Source: Calliopum simillimum
Lineage: Eukaryota > Arthropoda > Insecta > Diptera > Lauxaniidae
Length of the DNA stretch: 64,000 nucleotides
Direction of reading: 5' to 3'
Assembly: GCA_951812925.1 (NCBI GenBank)
Contig: OX638370.1
Coordinates: 120,852,897-120,916,896 of the forward strand
Under the pieces are notes generated by a model. That model saw only the letters and a program-made list of their open reading frames with translations. It had not been told where the DNA came from and searched no databases. Positions within the stretch are counted from its first letter, which is position 1; each line of letters starts with the position of its first letter. The position numbers and the translations under genes are program-made. This document shows positions 11,957 to 25,400 of the stretch, piece after piece.

Positions 11957-13908
11957 TAGGGTGGGTCAAATTGTATGGACGAAGTTTTATCGACCTCGGC
12001 TACCCCCCTATGTGAATGTTCATTCAATTCTATGAATATTTGCCCAAGGAACCATACCTCTACGTTCAACTTTAGTTTATTATTATTTATTCCAAAAAAT
12101 TATATCGGTCAAATAACCGATTTCAAAATAATCGAGTCATATTTTTACATGGATTTTTGGTATATTGTTCTGTAAAATTAAAAAAGTTGCTAATTTATTA
12201 CCTAAAACTGCCACTAGATGTTGCCCTGGAAAAAAATGAGTGTCAGATTCGGCATCCTAGCATCCAAAAATACTTGGGTTGGTGTTTCGATTAAAAAAAT
12301 CCATGTAAAAATATGACTCGTTTATTTTGAAATTGGTTATTTGACCGATATAATTTTTTGGACTAAATATAATCCATTTCACGCTATCAAGTAAAACTTT
12401 TCGTAAAGACAGAACCCAATTTTATTGATTACTGACAGAATACCATCCAAAACTTATTATGATATTACTTTTGTCTCTATAGAAATTTCGAAAATTAAGC
12501 ATAAAAAATAAATATTAAACGCAAGGTAAAATTTTCAATCGAAACTGCGCCGAACTAAAGTTGAACGTAGAGGTATGGTTTCTTGGAATATTCATAGAAT
12601 TGAAGGATCTTTCAGCCTAGGTTGGTGTTTTGTTTGAAAAAATTTATCCCAAAATATGAATTGTTTATTTTGAAAATCGGTCATAATAATCGGCTATTTG
12701 ACCCATATCACTTTTTTAAATACAATATATAGTATCAATTCCACACTATCAAGTAAACTTTTTACGTAAACAGAACCCAATTTAATTGATTACTGACAGA
12801 ATACCAGCCAAATCATATAATGACATTACTTTTGTCTTTATAAAAATTTTTTAAATTTAGTAGGGTAAGGGAGGGAAATATGGACCATATATATGGATCT
12901 TTCTTTTTTAAATAAAACCCAAAATACATAAAACAAAACAATTAATTTTATGTATGTCATTCAGTAAAGGAAACAATTTACCTTTATTCCGATTCACTTT
13001 TAGATAAATATCTCATCATCAGGATAAAGAAAATACTCAAAATGAAGATAAAAAAAGTGTAGTGTAATATAGACCATATAGTCCATTTGGTACAGAAGTT
13101 GCATATAAAACTGTCGCTTCCACATTTGGCACATTTTGCATGACTCCAAGAATGTCAGATTACACATTCAACCCAAAATTCGCCACGTCGATCTTCTGAC
13201 TAAAGGGTATTACATTATATGCATTTGTTATAATTTTTTTCCTTTGTACAAAAGCTAACGAATTACATATAATGACCATCAGACACGTCATGAAACTGCA
13301 ACTAGATTCCCCATCTGAAAAAGATGATAAATACATTTGTTTTTGAGGCTTTTTTCTCTGGTGGTCCATATCACCCACAGCACGTGTTGGTGAAATAAAT
13401 GGTTTTTTATCAAAAACTCTATTGGCTAATGAACTTATTTGTGCTAATAAATTATAAATGGTATTCACTGACTGTATGTAATTAACCATTTATTTAAAAA
13501 CGCGATGTCTTTAAAGTGAAATAATGAAATATACTCACTAGGAAAAAATTATCACTGATCTTTTTTTTAGAAAAATCAACTTTATAGAAACATGCGACTT
13601 CACCAAAAGCTAAAATCGCCCTATTATAAGCTTTAGGTATTAGCGTTAAGTTTGAACATGAATAACGGTAAATCCTATGTATGCAGTAGAAAATAACCGT
13701 GTGGTCCATATTGCCCACGTAGTCCATATTTCTCTCCCTTACCCTATGAAAATAAAAAAAATATTAATGAAAGGTAAAATTTTCGATCAAAAATGCGCCG
13801 AACTAAAGTTGAACGCAGAGGTATAGTTCCTTGGGCAAAATTCATAGAACGGAATGAACTTTCACATAGGGGGGTAGCCGAGATCAGTTTTTAAATAGGC
13901 CCACCCTA
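11957..13908. mobile_element. TIR element, TAGGGTGGG ends, carrying a nested insertion
   Basis: The left end TAGGGTGGGTC and right end GGCCCACCCTA are inverted repeats that continue for over 100 bp (CTCGGCTACCCCCCTATGTGAA, spanning 11995-12018, is matched at 13858-13882). The motif ACTTTAGTTCGGCGC/GAACTAAAGTTGAACG recurs at about 12066, 12550 and 13800, and a CGGTCAAATAACCGATTT-type word appears in both orientations around 12107, 12340 and 12690. Subtracting the nested element at 12861-13746, the original was about 1.07 kb. No transposase. The ends abut TA. Confidence 0.8.
12861..13746. mobile_element. Nested TIR element, TAGGGTAAGGGAG ends (886 bp)
   Basis: Left end TAGGGTAAGGGAGGGAAATA and right end TATTTCTCTCCCTTACCCTA are inverted. 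The word ATGGACCATAT or its complement recurs just inside both ends (12890, 13072, 13362, 13706, 13722). Flanking DNA can be joined across a TA to resemble a sister segment of the host element at 12480-12530, so this copy inserted into 11957-13908. Two minus-strand open frames inside (13160-13489, 13494-13727) have no recognised motif. Confidence 0.8.
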
Positions 13909-14382
13909 ATGTGTCTGTGTTTGCTTAGCATTTTCAAAGTTTTATTTGCGCAAACTAGAGAAACGCACGTTAGAATGTACGTGTGGACAGTTTTTTATGT
14001 ATGTCGTTCTAAAATTTATTTGGAAATGCTCATAAATATAGTAACGCTCCAAAGGGGATTAATTTTTGACGATCTAAGCGTCTTGATTATTAGCTCAAAA
14101 CTTCTGTGTCAAAAAATTTAATCTCCAGCTTTTCATAATGGTTCGCATAGCATTTTTATTAAATTTTCTGGAAAAACTATAGTTTTTCAGAGTTAAGAGT
14201 TTTCGCTCGATTTAAGCTCGAAACTTGTCAAAAGATCGAAAGATTTCTGTGGAAACTTCTGCCTTCGCAAGCTCAAATTTTTATGCCATCTGTTTGTCAG
14301 ACCTGGGACTTGTGACCCGATGTAATATACAGTCATTTATCCTAGAACCTTATTGCTCTCTCAGTATGAATCTTTTTTCTGT

Positions 14383-15058
14383 ATATGTATGCATTAGGAT
14401 ATCTCTTATTTGGGAAAAGTCAAAATTTTATGTCGCGCTCCCCCAGAATCGAAAGACTTTGAGAAAAAAATGAGATCCCTCAAAGGACAGGTTTTTTTAA
14501 ACGAATTAACCTGTGCCACGAAGACATTCAAATTTAAATGAAAATTAACATAGATTTTATATACTTCTTGTTTTAACTTGCTGGGAATCGCGTTGCCTGA
14601 ATTATTTTTCGCCATCAAATGTGTATCTTATTGTTTTTCGGGTCGCTGAACACGATACAAGTGTCAAAATTATATTTTGACAGCTGATTTCAAATCAAAA
14701 CACCGAGAAATGGAGGTTAAACCGGTAGCTTGTGTCGACACGTGTAGCCGATGACAGATGTCAAAATTTAATTTTGACACTTGTATCGTGTTCAGCGACC
14801 CGAAAAACAATAAGATACACATTTGATGGCGCAAAATATTTCAGGCAACGCGATTCCCAGCAAGTTAAAACAAGAAGTATATAAAATCTATTTTAGTTTT
14901 CATTTAAATTTGAATGTCTTCGTGGCACAGGTTAATTCGTTTAAAAAAACCTGTCCTTTGGGGAATCTCATTTTTTTCTCAAAGTCTTTCGATTCTGGGG
15001 GAGCGCTACGTAAAATTTTGACTTTTCCCAAATAAGAGGCATCCTAGTATGCATGTAT
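14383..15058. repeat. Long inverted repeat, arms about 300 bp
   Basis: Left arm about 14383-14682 and right arm about 14759-15058 are reverse complements at about 95% by eye, around a spacer of about 76 bp. Each arm carries the same 70-codon open frame on opposite strands (14406-14618 minus, 14823-15035 plus), which is explained by the inverted duplication rather than by two genes. TGTCAAAATTTAATTTTGACA-type palindromes border the spacer. Confidence 0.9.
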
Positions 15059-15155
15059 GTATAAATGCCTAAGATCTGATTTTTTCTCACAAATTAAATT
15101 TCAATGGTATGTAGCAGTATTCACAAGAAATTGCTTCACTAATCCTTTTGAAAAG

Positions 15156-15321
15156 CAGTGGCGGATCCAGCATTGTCAAGAGGGGGGGCCGATTGACTAC
15201 ATTTCTAGATAATAACAGAATTTTTTTAAAATCTTTACATATAATTTGAAAAAAAATTTAATCACTCGGCTTGAGGGGGGGGGGGCGATCGGCCCCATCG
15301 CCCCCCTTGGATCCGCCACTG
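15156..15321. mobile_element. Short hAT-type MITE, CAGTGGCGGATCCA ends (166 bp)
   Basis: Left end CAGTGGCGGATCCAG and right end TTGGATCCGCCACTG are inverted repeats. The flanking 8-mers, TTGAAAAG and TTTAAAGG, agree at six of eight positions, consistent with the 8-bp duplication of hAT elements. The body holds G/C-runs (GGGGGGG at 15182 and GGGGGGGGGG near 15278). CAGNG ends and 8-bp duplications are the hAT signature. Confidence 0.75.
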
Positions 15322-15554
15322 TTTAAAGGACTGTGAATATGAATCATTGATAGAGTTTAATGGATGACAAGTCCTCAAATGGCACAACTAAAGATGATTC
15401 ATCATTTGATGAAATATAAGCAATACCTATAATACTATTAATCATAAAGAAGATATTTCACACGGAAGTGATAGGGATCTTTACATAGAAACCGAAAAAA
15501 TTTCATGAAAGATATAATCCATCCTTAATTAATATATTTTTTCTTTTCTTACAG

Positions 15555-15677
15555 CTGCACAATTGAATCATCTGAACTTCAATGAAAAGCTCTGGGAAGT
15601 TAAAGAATTTTTACCTGCGATAAACATAACGAAGATTCATAAAGGTATAATTCAAATAAACGAGTTTGACGCATGAA
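15555..15677 (+). CDS. Candidate orphan coding exon (unrecognised)
   Basis: A strong acceptor (TTTTTTCTTTTCTTACAG, ending about 15554) is followed by an open frame translating AQLNHLNFNEKLWEVKEF and continuing to a TGA near 15677. The product composition looks protein-like and matches no family I know. A possible internal donor (AAAG|GTATAA) lies near 15643, so it could be an internal or a terminal exon of an upstream gene whose other exons I cannot find. A chance open frame of 40 codons is possible. Confidence 0.2.
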
Positions 15678-15859
15678 GTTTGAAGCACAATACTTAACCC
15701 TTACGTGGTGAAGAATATTCAGAAAAACAGCAATAACTAACTGATAAAGAGTAAAAAGCAAATGAAACAAAAATAATACAAAAAAAAATCTCAATTAAAT
15801 CAACATGCCAGGCATTTAAAAACAAAATACGAAAATATTAAAAAGAAAACGACAAAATA

Positions 15860-16087
15860 TACACGTATCTCTCTTTCTCTCCACAACAACAAGTTCATTG
15901 TCAAAGAACGCGCGCACTCTCTCGCTGCCTCGTAATCTACCGCCACTTATCAACAGCTGCTGCTGACAGTTAAAGCTTTTTTCTTTATTTGTGCGCGCTG
16001 TAGCTTTTTGACGTTTTGAAACGTCAAACCAAACAAAACGTAAACACGTTTCATAAGTTAAACGCTTGGAGTAAATTTCGCTTCCAA
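15860..16087 (+). promoter_or_regulatory. wun: Probable wunen core promoter and 5' leader
   Basis: This stretch directly precedes the first in-frame ATG. It is less AT-rich than its surroundings and carries two CT-rich (GAGA-type) tracts at about 15866-15882 and 15915-15924, a GCGCGC run at 15909-15915 and a CAGCTGCTGCTG stretch near 15954-15965. No TATA box is evident, which with GAGA-type tracts is common in fly developmental promoters. An imperfect 16-bp palindrome (GACGTTT/AAACGTC arms) lies at 16010-16025. The exact start of transcription cannot be read from sequence; the promoter call rests on position and composition. Confidence 0.45.
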
Positions 16088-16487
16088 ATGAGTAGCGAAT
16101 TATCAGCGAGTGAAACAACACCGCTTCGTCGGCCGGACAGTAGAAATAGTGAAACGTCAATAACAACAACGGCAACGACGACAACACCGATACGTAATAT
16201 CGGTGCCAACAGCAATAATAATAATAACGTGAACGGCGGTATTGGTACTACCAATAACGTTTTACCACATACGAATCAGTTTGATAGTGCAACTCATTAT
16301 TTTAATAATCAATTTGGAAGTTATAACAACAATAATCATATACCGTCATCAACAGCAACAACTATAACAAACACAGCAACAACATCAACAACAACAACAG
16401 TATCATCGTCATCCAACATTGTTAATATGGATACAAATAAAAGAATCCTATGTCGTGTGGGTCTTGATGTTTTGATATTACTCTGCG
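16088..16487 (+). CDS. wun: wunen exon 1: start codon, low-complexity N-terminus, start of TM1
   Basis: Encodes residues 1-133 and the first base of codon 134. The start is the ATG at 16088: upstream in-frame sequence opens only from a TTG at 16016, and the protein from 16088 begins [18 protein letters not shown]. Residues 20-115 are rich in Thr, Asn and Ser, encoded by ACA/AAC/AAT tracts, and should be disordered. From residue 116 the sequence ([17 protein letters not shown]) enters the first membrane segment. The donor is GCG|GTAAGT at 16488. The exon ends in phase 1, matching exon 2 (g|tt makes Val134). Confidence 0.95.
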
Positions 16488-19400
16488 GTAAGTGTAGCTT
16501 AAATTTTAAGTTTACTTATTTAATTTAAAAAGACAAAAGTTTCTAATTAGTAAGCGATTGAAACGACTTTATTGTTTAAGCCTCATTGTTAACGTGTTTT
16601 ATGTACCTACATGCATGTGTGGCAACCTGCAGTGTTGACTCATTTTTATTTTTAGCCAAATGTGTTAACAATATAAATGGCATTGGTATCGTTAAGGTGC
16701 GTTCAATGAAATTATTTAACCTTTTTCTGACTGATTCAAAGTGTCCAATATCGATTATGTATTACTAAGATAACGTGGCAATGTATTCTTTCAAATTTCT
16801 AAAGCAAATGTTTCAAGAACTACTTGACTATACTGTAGAGAAAATCTAAGAATGTACTTAGTTCTCCTTCCAAACAGGGTTAGAGCTTTAACAAGCACTA
16901 GAGTTACATACTCTGAAAGAATTTTACTTCAATTCAACATAACACTATAGATCAAAATGCTACTTAGTTTCAGTTGGTAGTTGCTACCCAACAAACAAAA
17001 ACTTTTGGAAAATAACTCATTACATGCTTATTGTAGCAAACATTTTATTTGGAAATTAATTTGTAAAATGTTTGGAAGCTCTTGAATTTAAATTGTTTAA
17101 TAATCGAAATTAAACTCTTCATAGTTAGTTTATTGTAAATGTTTTTATACAATATTATAAAATTGTTTTTTAAATTTTTTAAAAAAAAAACAATTTTTTA
17201 ATTGCCTTTTAAGTTTATTAAAGAACATTTTCCAAACACTTTTATATTTAAATAGTTAAAAGAATATAAAAAATTTTATGTTTATTGAGAATCGACCCTA
17301 TGACCTCCAAGTTATGAGTCGGCAATCTTATAAACTGAAAACTGAGCTAACGTGCCAGTTATGATTCATATGCTTTGTGCTTTACCTTAGCTCGATAAAT
17401 CATTGAAAAAATAAAATACAAAATTTTTTATATATTTGAAAAACGATTACGAAAACATTTGGAAATAAATATTTTCTTATTGTTTATTTTTACCTTACAA
17501 ATTGTGAAAGTTTAAAAAAAATTTTACAAACGTTTGGGTTATGAAAACGTTTGGAAATTAAATTTTTCCATGTGTTAAATTGTTAATTGTAAGGGTTATG
17601 AAACTGCAACAAAAACGAAAAAACCCAATAAAAAACAAGAAATGATGCTGATATCGTTCAGTATTCAAATATTCAGAACGAAAATTCGTAGCTCAGTAGC
17701 TATAGCAAAACAGCGTGACAAAATATGACTCTGTTAAAAACTAACCACAGTTATTATCGAACGTTATTTTTATCACAAGAATAAGTTTAAAACCTTAAAA
17801 TTTATTGCTTGTGTTATTACTACTGAAAAAGTCCCCAAACACAATTTGATAACATTCTCAAACTGATTAAATATGAGCACGAGAGTCGGGTAAAATACAA
17901 TAAAGAACCCCCGCCAAACGAATTCATTATTTATGCACGTGCTTAGTAAATTATCAGGTATGTTCCCAATTCCGATTTCGATTGGAGTCGAAATGGAATC
18001 AATTTTAAGGTAAGAAGAAATTCTTCTCATCGCTCCTTTACATTGTCAGAGATGTTTCACTTCTTTCTGGGTACCCACTATTTTTTTTTTGGCGAAATGA
18101 TTGCTTTATAAGATATAAATCTCGACAAAACTATTGTTTCTCTTCTTTGCATATTATGTGGATATGATTAAAAATATATTTGATTTTTTGGTGCTTTCAA
18201 AAGTTGACCCACTTTTTTTTCTGAATTTTTTATTTTGCATTAAGTTTGGTTTTTTCCGTTCCACTCCGTATTGCTATGTTATTTCTTAATTCATTTTAAT
18301 TTTTTGGTTAAGCCAAGTTAACACTTTCGATGAACTTATGAAACTTATGACACATGAGTTTTTTCTGTTGATGATTTTTAAAAATGCAAACGATTAAGCT
18401 TTGCTTAAAAAGTGCGTGGTTAGGTGGTACTTTTTTTATTTAATATTTTGCGCATTTGCAGTTTAATTTTGAAATTACAAAACGCACGAGACGGTTGATG
18501 AACCCACAAAATTTTTATGAAAAATAAAAGTTATTGTTTTAAAAAATTATTTTATCAAGAAAATTGTACGTGTTTTGGCAAATTAACAAAGGTTACTGTA
18601 CATTAAGTATGTGCGCATCTAAGTTGAATTGATATTAATTATTTATTTGGTACTAACAAATAATTGTTCAGTTCAATCAAAAGTTGTTTATGTTTATTAT
18701 AGTCAAGCCTCAAATGAATTACTTGTAAATTTATAAATAATTCATGTCAATAAACTAGATCTATGATTCAAATACGAGTAGGGTACACTAGTTATATGTA
18801 AGTATGTTGAGGTTTTTTTATTTTGTTGTTTCATTCCGTATGCTGCTACCGTTGCTGTGTGCTTTATTTTTCCAATTAGCAAAACCCAAGGTATTTTCAT
18901 TTCTACTTATGTATTTCTCATCTTTTATCTGTAATAAATATATTTTCAACTTGTGAATCATCTTATAACTTATAACTGCTATAGTCATGTTTTTTAGTAG
19001 TTAAAATTTAATCTCTTATCTGATTTATAGTTACAGTTTTAACTTAAAGCTCATTATTGTATTGTTAAAATTCGGAAGAAATCTTCCAACTATAATTCCT
19101 CTATAAATAAATTATACAGGTTAACAAAATAAATAAAAAAATAGAATGATATATACCCTTACGTACTTTCTGACGCTGAATCCGAGGTCAAAACTACTCA
19201 TATACCTGTTGGATTTTTTGATATCTATGCTATAAGTTGCAGAGGCGCTGTTTTCATGAAAACTTGTAATTCCATTTTTATCATGATATCGGATGAACGT
19301 AATATCCTTATCAAACTATAATCTTCAAACATTTCCAATTGAACCCTAACGTTCTAAAATATGATCCTTTGAAATATCCGTAAACGTATTACAACGCCCA

Positions 19401-22400
19401 TACAAAGAACTATATTATATATTTGTGGCCAAAAACACTTATAAATTTTATGCCTTTATTTAAAGGTAGATAACTCGGAAACTAAGTTTCCAAACGGAAA
19501 AGTTTAAAGGCATATTTTGATAAGAAATATTTTGTCTATTCGATACCATTAAAAAATGGAATTACATATTTTTTTGAGCCATAAGCCTCAAAACTGCGCT
19601 TTCTGCCACTTTAAGCAACTATACTTCGAAATCTTGCAGGTTTATAAGCAATTCTGACCTCAGATTTGGATTCAGCGTCGAAAAATACGTAATAGTACAG
19701 ATCTCGAGTAAAAACAAATTTTTAAATTACGGCTGTACAAAGGCCGTACAAGGGCCAAATTTCATTATTTTTTTTTTTTTGGGTTGTACTAAGGCGAAAC
19801 ATGGTGTTTTTGCAAGACACTTTGGCCGTACACAATTGCTTCATATGGGCTGAACATGGGCTGTACGTAGGCTGTACATCGACCGTACAATATATTCCCA
19901 ATAGGAAGAAATGAAGCTGCTTCCAAAATGAGCGCAATAGTAGCGCATCTCTGGAAATTTTGAAAAACTTCCACGGAAGCGTATTTCATATGCTTCCAAA
20001 TGTGTGCTTCCGTGGAAACGTTTTTGAAGCGTATTTCATGCGCTTCTGAAGATGTGCATCTCCGCTAGGACATGCTGTGTTAAAAAAGATAAGCAGTGAG
20101 AACAGCACTGCAAGCAGCTTCTAGCTTCCCTAGAAACGCAACTGAAGTCGTTTCAATGCGCTTCCTTTTGCCGTTGGGTTGTTCTATTGAAATTTATTTT
20201 ATATGATTTTGGACGAACAGAAAACAATTCAAATTTGAAAGACATCGTTAAGTTGCGCAACTCAGAACATTGATAGTCGGAGTTCGAAACTCAAGGATGG
20301 CGGAAAAATTTATTTTTTTGGCTTATAAAATTGGCCTGTTGGTTGTTCTTCATTTTTCCACGCTGAGAAATAAAAATTTTTTTTTTTAACTTTGCATTTC
20401 AAAAGATTTTCTCTTTCGGCTGTTTACATTTCAGGATTTGAACCTGGGAATCCCAAATGTTCTACGTTACGCCAAAGCCATCATTATTGAGTAGCTGGCT
20501 GAAAATTTATTATATCATATTTATTCTGTCATTCAATTTAATATGATTAAAAAAAAAAATAAAAAATAAATTGTACAACCCATGTTTAGCCCAATTCAAT
20601 AGTAAAATTTAATTAGACGGCCGATGTACAGCCCGTGTATAGCCCAGCGAATATTTTTCCTCAAACACATCGTAACTTAAGCAGATAGAAAAATTTAATA
20701 GTTTTAGTTTATTATTAATAAGATTTTAAATAATGTTATTGCTTATTTTATGATTGTGAAAAATCAATCCTTATGATTTACTTACTTTTCAACAGATAAA
20801 TTTTCTATTTAACACCTTTAGAAACGATGTGTAATTAAAACTGCTAAACTTGAACTACGGACGCAATCAATAGAGATATAAATAGAGAATAAAATCATTT
20901 TGGAACGAGGAGTGGTTTCAACCTCAAATGTACAATAAAGTTTTATTAATAGAAAATCGATACTTTGAGGAATGCCTAAAATAAGTTAAAAAAACCATAA
21001 TAATAAAATTGATACTAAATTTAACGACTGTCCATACGCCTTAACAATTTAATTACAGTTGATTGAAGAAGGTTCATTATAAAAACTTGAATGAAAGCTA
21101 AAAAAAAAAGAAATCAAAAAAATCTAAGATTTCTATTACAGCGTATTAACGTTAATCGGTCTTTATTAAAACTTCACACCAGGAACATTTTTTAAAAAAT
21201 TGTAGTGGATGTTATTTTTCTTACATTAATGCTGATTTTAAGTTTGACGTTTCCAAAAAAAATTTTCTAATTTTAATATTCGGTGAGTTTCTCTTCCCTC
21301 AACAATTTGAACAGCATGAGTTGTTAGAAAAATCGTCAAAACTTGTATTCCAAGTGTTCTAAAGAAAAACTGCTTAATGATGCCTTCAACCAAAAGGTTG
21401 ATTTTTGTAAAACAATTTAAGTTGTCAGCTGACAAATTATCAACAACAGAAAAATACATAATAAAAATATAAGAAAGCACATAAATTTCTTCAAGAGTTC
21501 TTTATAATATAAACTTTTGTGATATAAAGTTGCCGATGCATTTATGGGATTGGAACTGAAAAGCATCTTGATGAAGTTGATATTGATTTGTAGCAGGTGG
21601 AGAAAAGTAACCCATAACAATGAACAGATAAGTTTGTAGATAATAAACAAAGATTGAGTGTGACGAAATTAAATTGAATTTTTTAAAGAAAACTAAACTA
21701 TTTTCAATACATATACAAAATTTCACCGTACGAGTGTATCGAAAGTTTTAAATTTAGTTTCCATAAAACTTTTTATTCCTTAAAATCTGTGCATAATCAT
21801 CATAATTTTTCAGAAGAGCAAAAAAGTTTATCCGGTTTTTCAAGTTGTTTTTATAAGGAACAACAAGTACTAGAGAAAATCTGGTTTTGCCAGTTTATAG
21901 ATCTAACCGAGAACAATACCCTGTACTACAAAACTCAGTTTCACAAAAAAGTTATCGTTACCAGGTTTTGCCAACTGAGCACGGAAATAATCTGACAAGC
22001 ATTGTATACGTAGTTTTCTATTTGATTGCGCAAAAAGTTACAGCTTGTCAAGCATATTGTCTTATCAGTATAAACAAAAATGGCTAGAGCTAGCTATCGC
22101 GGTTATTTAGAACGTGCATGCAAATACTTAGATAACAATGTGGTGGCAATTAGTACTTATGTAGCTACATGTATTAGGTTACTGATTTTCAGTGATTTTT
22201 CGCATTTTCGTAGCCTACAGCGGGGGTATATTCACATTGTTCTTCGGTTTCGTAACTGATAGAAGTCATGACAGATATAAAGACAGAGTAATTCGATTGT
22301 CGTACTGTATACTGTGTAGGGTATTTAACATTTGGCAAGGCCTTAGATAACAACCTAACTAAAATTTTGTTTTGCTTTTGTTGTAGTGAAAACAATAAAA

Positions 22401-25400
22401 ACTTTAATGAAGCAGAATAATGATTCATATGGCAACAATAGTGAGGACGCACCTTAGGTTGTTTGTTTACTAAGTAAATTGCATAACAAAGATGTAATAC
22501 TGAAAACTTTAATTGAAGGAGCTACATTCCAAGCGTACTATTTTTACTATTAAATTGATAAATTGTTAGTCATGGCGTATATTTTTATAGTTTTTGAAAT
22601 ATTTAAGATTATTACTACTCAAAATTTTATTTTCGCTTTGCTGATTAGGAATTCGTGCATGTCCATGTTTAAAAATTTTCTTAAAAATATAATGCAGATT
22701 TGTTATGAGAAGCAATGCACCAGTTTATCTGAGCATTTTTGCATTTCTAATTGGATGATTAAACTACGGGTACAATAAATAAAGAAAAATATTGAAATTA
22801 GATATCATAAAAGGTATTTCCAAATTCAGAAATATCAAATCTTTCCAGCATGCTTGAAACCCATACTTTTCCACGCCTCCTGAAAAACATTCACCAAAAA
22901 ATAAATATTTACTTTATTAAAAAAAAATTGTATGTTCGAAAAACTTAAAAGCCCACAATCTTTTCCGCATTTGTCTTAAAATACGATCATCTCCCGCGTT
23001 TGGAGAGCTGATGAACTCAACGAAGAAACCTAACTTCTTAGCGCCAAGTAAAAATCGTATTTAACCCAGATATTTGATTGGAACTCTTGTTAGCCAAAAG
23101 CGGCATACATCTAAAACAATTGTGTCAGCGTTTTCAAATCACTGAGCCAAGCGCATGCAGCACAGTTAGCGCAAAATTTTCTCTTTTACGACAACTTCAA
23201 ATTCGAATTATAACAATCACAAAAACAATTTTTTTGTTATTTTTTCATGCCCCTTTTACAACAACAATAATATTTCAACAATTTTCAAAGTTTTTAAGAA
23301 CTAGGACACATACAAAAAGTAGGGGTATTCACGCGTTGATGCGCAATACTCTTGTTTCGTTGCGGAAGTGCGGTTTGTGAAAGTTTGACATTTGTAAAAC
23401 AACAAACACATTGCCGAAAATTTCGCACTTCTTCTGCAGTTTCTCAAGATGGAAATATTCACATTGAACGTTTAGGCGTTAGTGCGTAAAAGACTTGCAT
23501 TTTCGCAACTGCGCATCAATGCATTAATGCCCGTATTGTTTCTTGTTTTTGTTTTTGATGCGACGTAGTCGTTGTTGTTGTTTTATGTTGGTTCGAGTTC
23601 GATTTTGTGTGCACGCATAAAAAGCAACAAAAACGCGAAATTTTGAAAAAAAAACAACAAAAATTATTTCTGTGATTGTTGTACAGAAATATTGATGTTG
23701 TTGGTCGAGCCAAAATTGGCTCACTTTTGTTCTACGCTGACACCCTTGATCTAAAATGCAACCAAATAACCTAAGCAAACTAGATCAAGCTATGGAAGTT
23801 GAACAGAAACAGACAGATATGAAATTATACATTTGCCTCTACGTCTTAAAGTTCCCGGTCTACTAAAAAAAAAACAAATTTTTGATCAAATTTGATTTTA
23901 TTCATCAACATAATAGTATCAGTAAAACCACACTTTGAAAAAAACGTCAGATTGACACAAAATATGTGCAGTTACATAAGCGCACTCATATTCAAGTGGG
24001 TCTAAAAGTGTCTTTTATATTTTTCATTGATTGGCCCTATGACATTTAATTTAATAGTACCTGGAGACCGATCCCTGCTCGGTCAACAATCTGGTCTTAT
24101 TATTTTAGTCGATGTTTTTATTCGTAGCTATTTTTTGTTATGAAATTGTACCTTTTCACCTTGAATGTTCATGCTTTCATAATGATAAACTAACCGATGA
24201 GAATAATAATAAGAAAAAACTCGGAAAGTATCGAATGGCATAGAAAAATATCAAAAACTCAAATTTTTTTCATGTAATAGAATGCCCCAAAATAAATAAA
24301 TGGAATATTCCACGCATCCAAAATATTTCATCTTTTGTATGGGGGCTGAAATATCTTACCTCCAAAGGATCATAACTCGGTAAATAAGAGTCCTATTAGA
24401 AAAATCCGCAAGAATATTTTGATAAGGAAGAGTGGCTATTCGACGTCATTATTAAAAGAGGATTTTCTTGTAGATACGCTTAAAGACTGAACACAGCGTT
24501 TTCTTCAACTTCAAGCAAGAATATTTCAAAATCCTGTAGGTATAGTGACGGTTCTGCTGATAAAGACGGATTCAGCGTCAAAAAGTACACAAGACTGTAT
24601 ATAAGAAATAAAAAGTTCACTCCATTTTTTTTTTTTTTGTGCCTGAGTTATTAACTAAAATTTTTATTTTCGTAAACAGTGGGAGTGGCAATTATTGAGC
24701 AAAGTCCACTTTTCGTTCCGCAGATCCGCATACCAAATTTCATCAAAATATGTTGTACCATTTGCGAGAAATAGCATTTAATGTGTTAACTTGTATGGGA
24801 GGTTCCACGCGCACCAGCGATATTTTGCCCACTTGCAGGTCATAGGTGCTTAATAGCAAGGAGATTACATACAGATAAATTCAGAAAGACTGCTTAAGTA
24901 GTTTTCTTTTTATAGCGTTTTATATTTTTGTGGGCGGTGCCACGCCCTTCAACGAGTTTTCCCAATATAACGGCGTATCACATAATAATTCTTGTTTGCA
25001 GAGGTAACATCTCCTAAATTTTCATTAAAATTGTTGGAGTTGTTTTCGAGTAACATTGAATCAAAATTTTCAACGCCTAAAAAGTGGGCGTGGCACTTCT
25101 TCGATCCCGCCCACTTTTGTCTATTACAAGGTATTATTAAGCCGTACTCGCTTACCAAATTTCATTCAAATACCTTGTATGATTTGCGAGTTATGACTAA
25201 ATCAAATTTAAAATTTAGGGCAGTGCCACGACCCCTGGTGGGCATTAACAAAGTTAAAACCTAGCTCATTCTTCATTGTATGCTAATATCTAACACTATT
25301 CCAAGTTTCATTGAAATCGCTGTAGCCGTTTTCGAGAAAAAATATTGAGTTCAAAAAAACAAACAAACAAACATACAATTTTAGCTCGTATAAGAAGAGA

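Noticed and set aside
14406..15035. Pair of similar 70-residue proteins on opposite strands
   Set aside because: They are the two arms of the inverted repeat 14383-15058, not paralogous genes; no known motif.
16016..16087. Upstream in-frame extension of wunen exon 1 starting at 16016
   Set aside because: The first codon is TTG, not ATG. The first real ATG in frame is at 16088.
15816..16254. Minus-strand frames over the wunen promoter and exon 1 (15816-16187, 16051-16254)
   Set aside because: Antisense shadows of the Thr/Asn-rich exon and of the promoter; the longer one begins at GTG.
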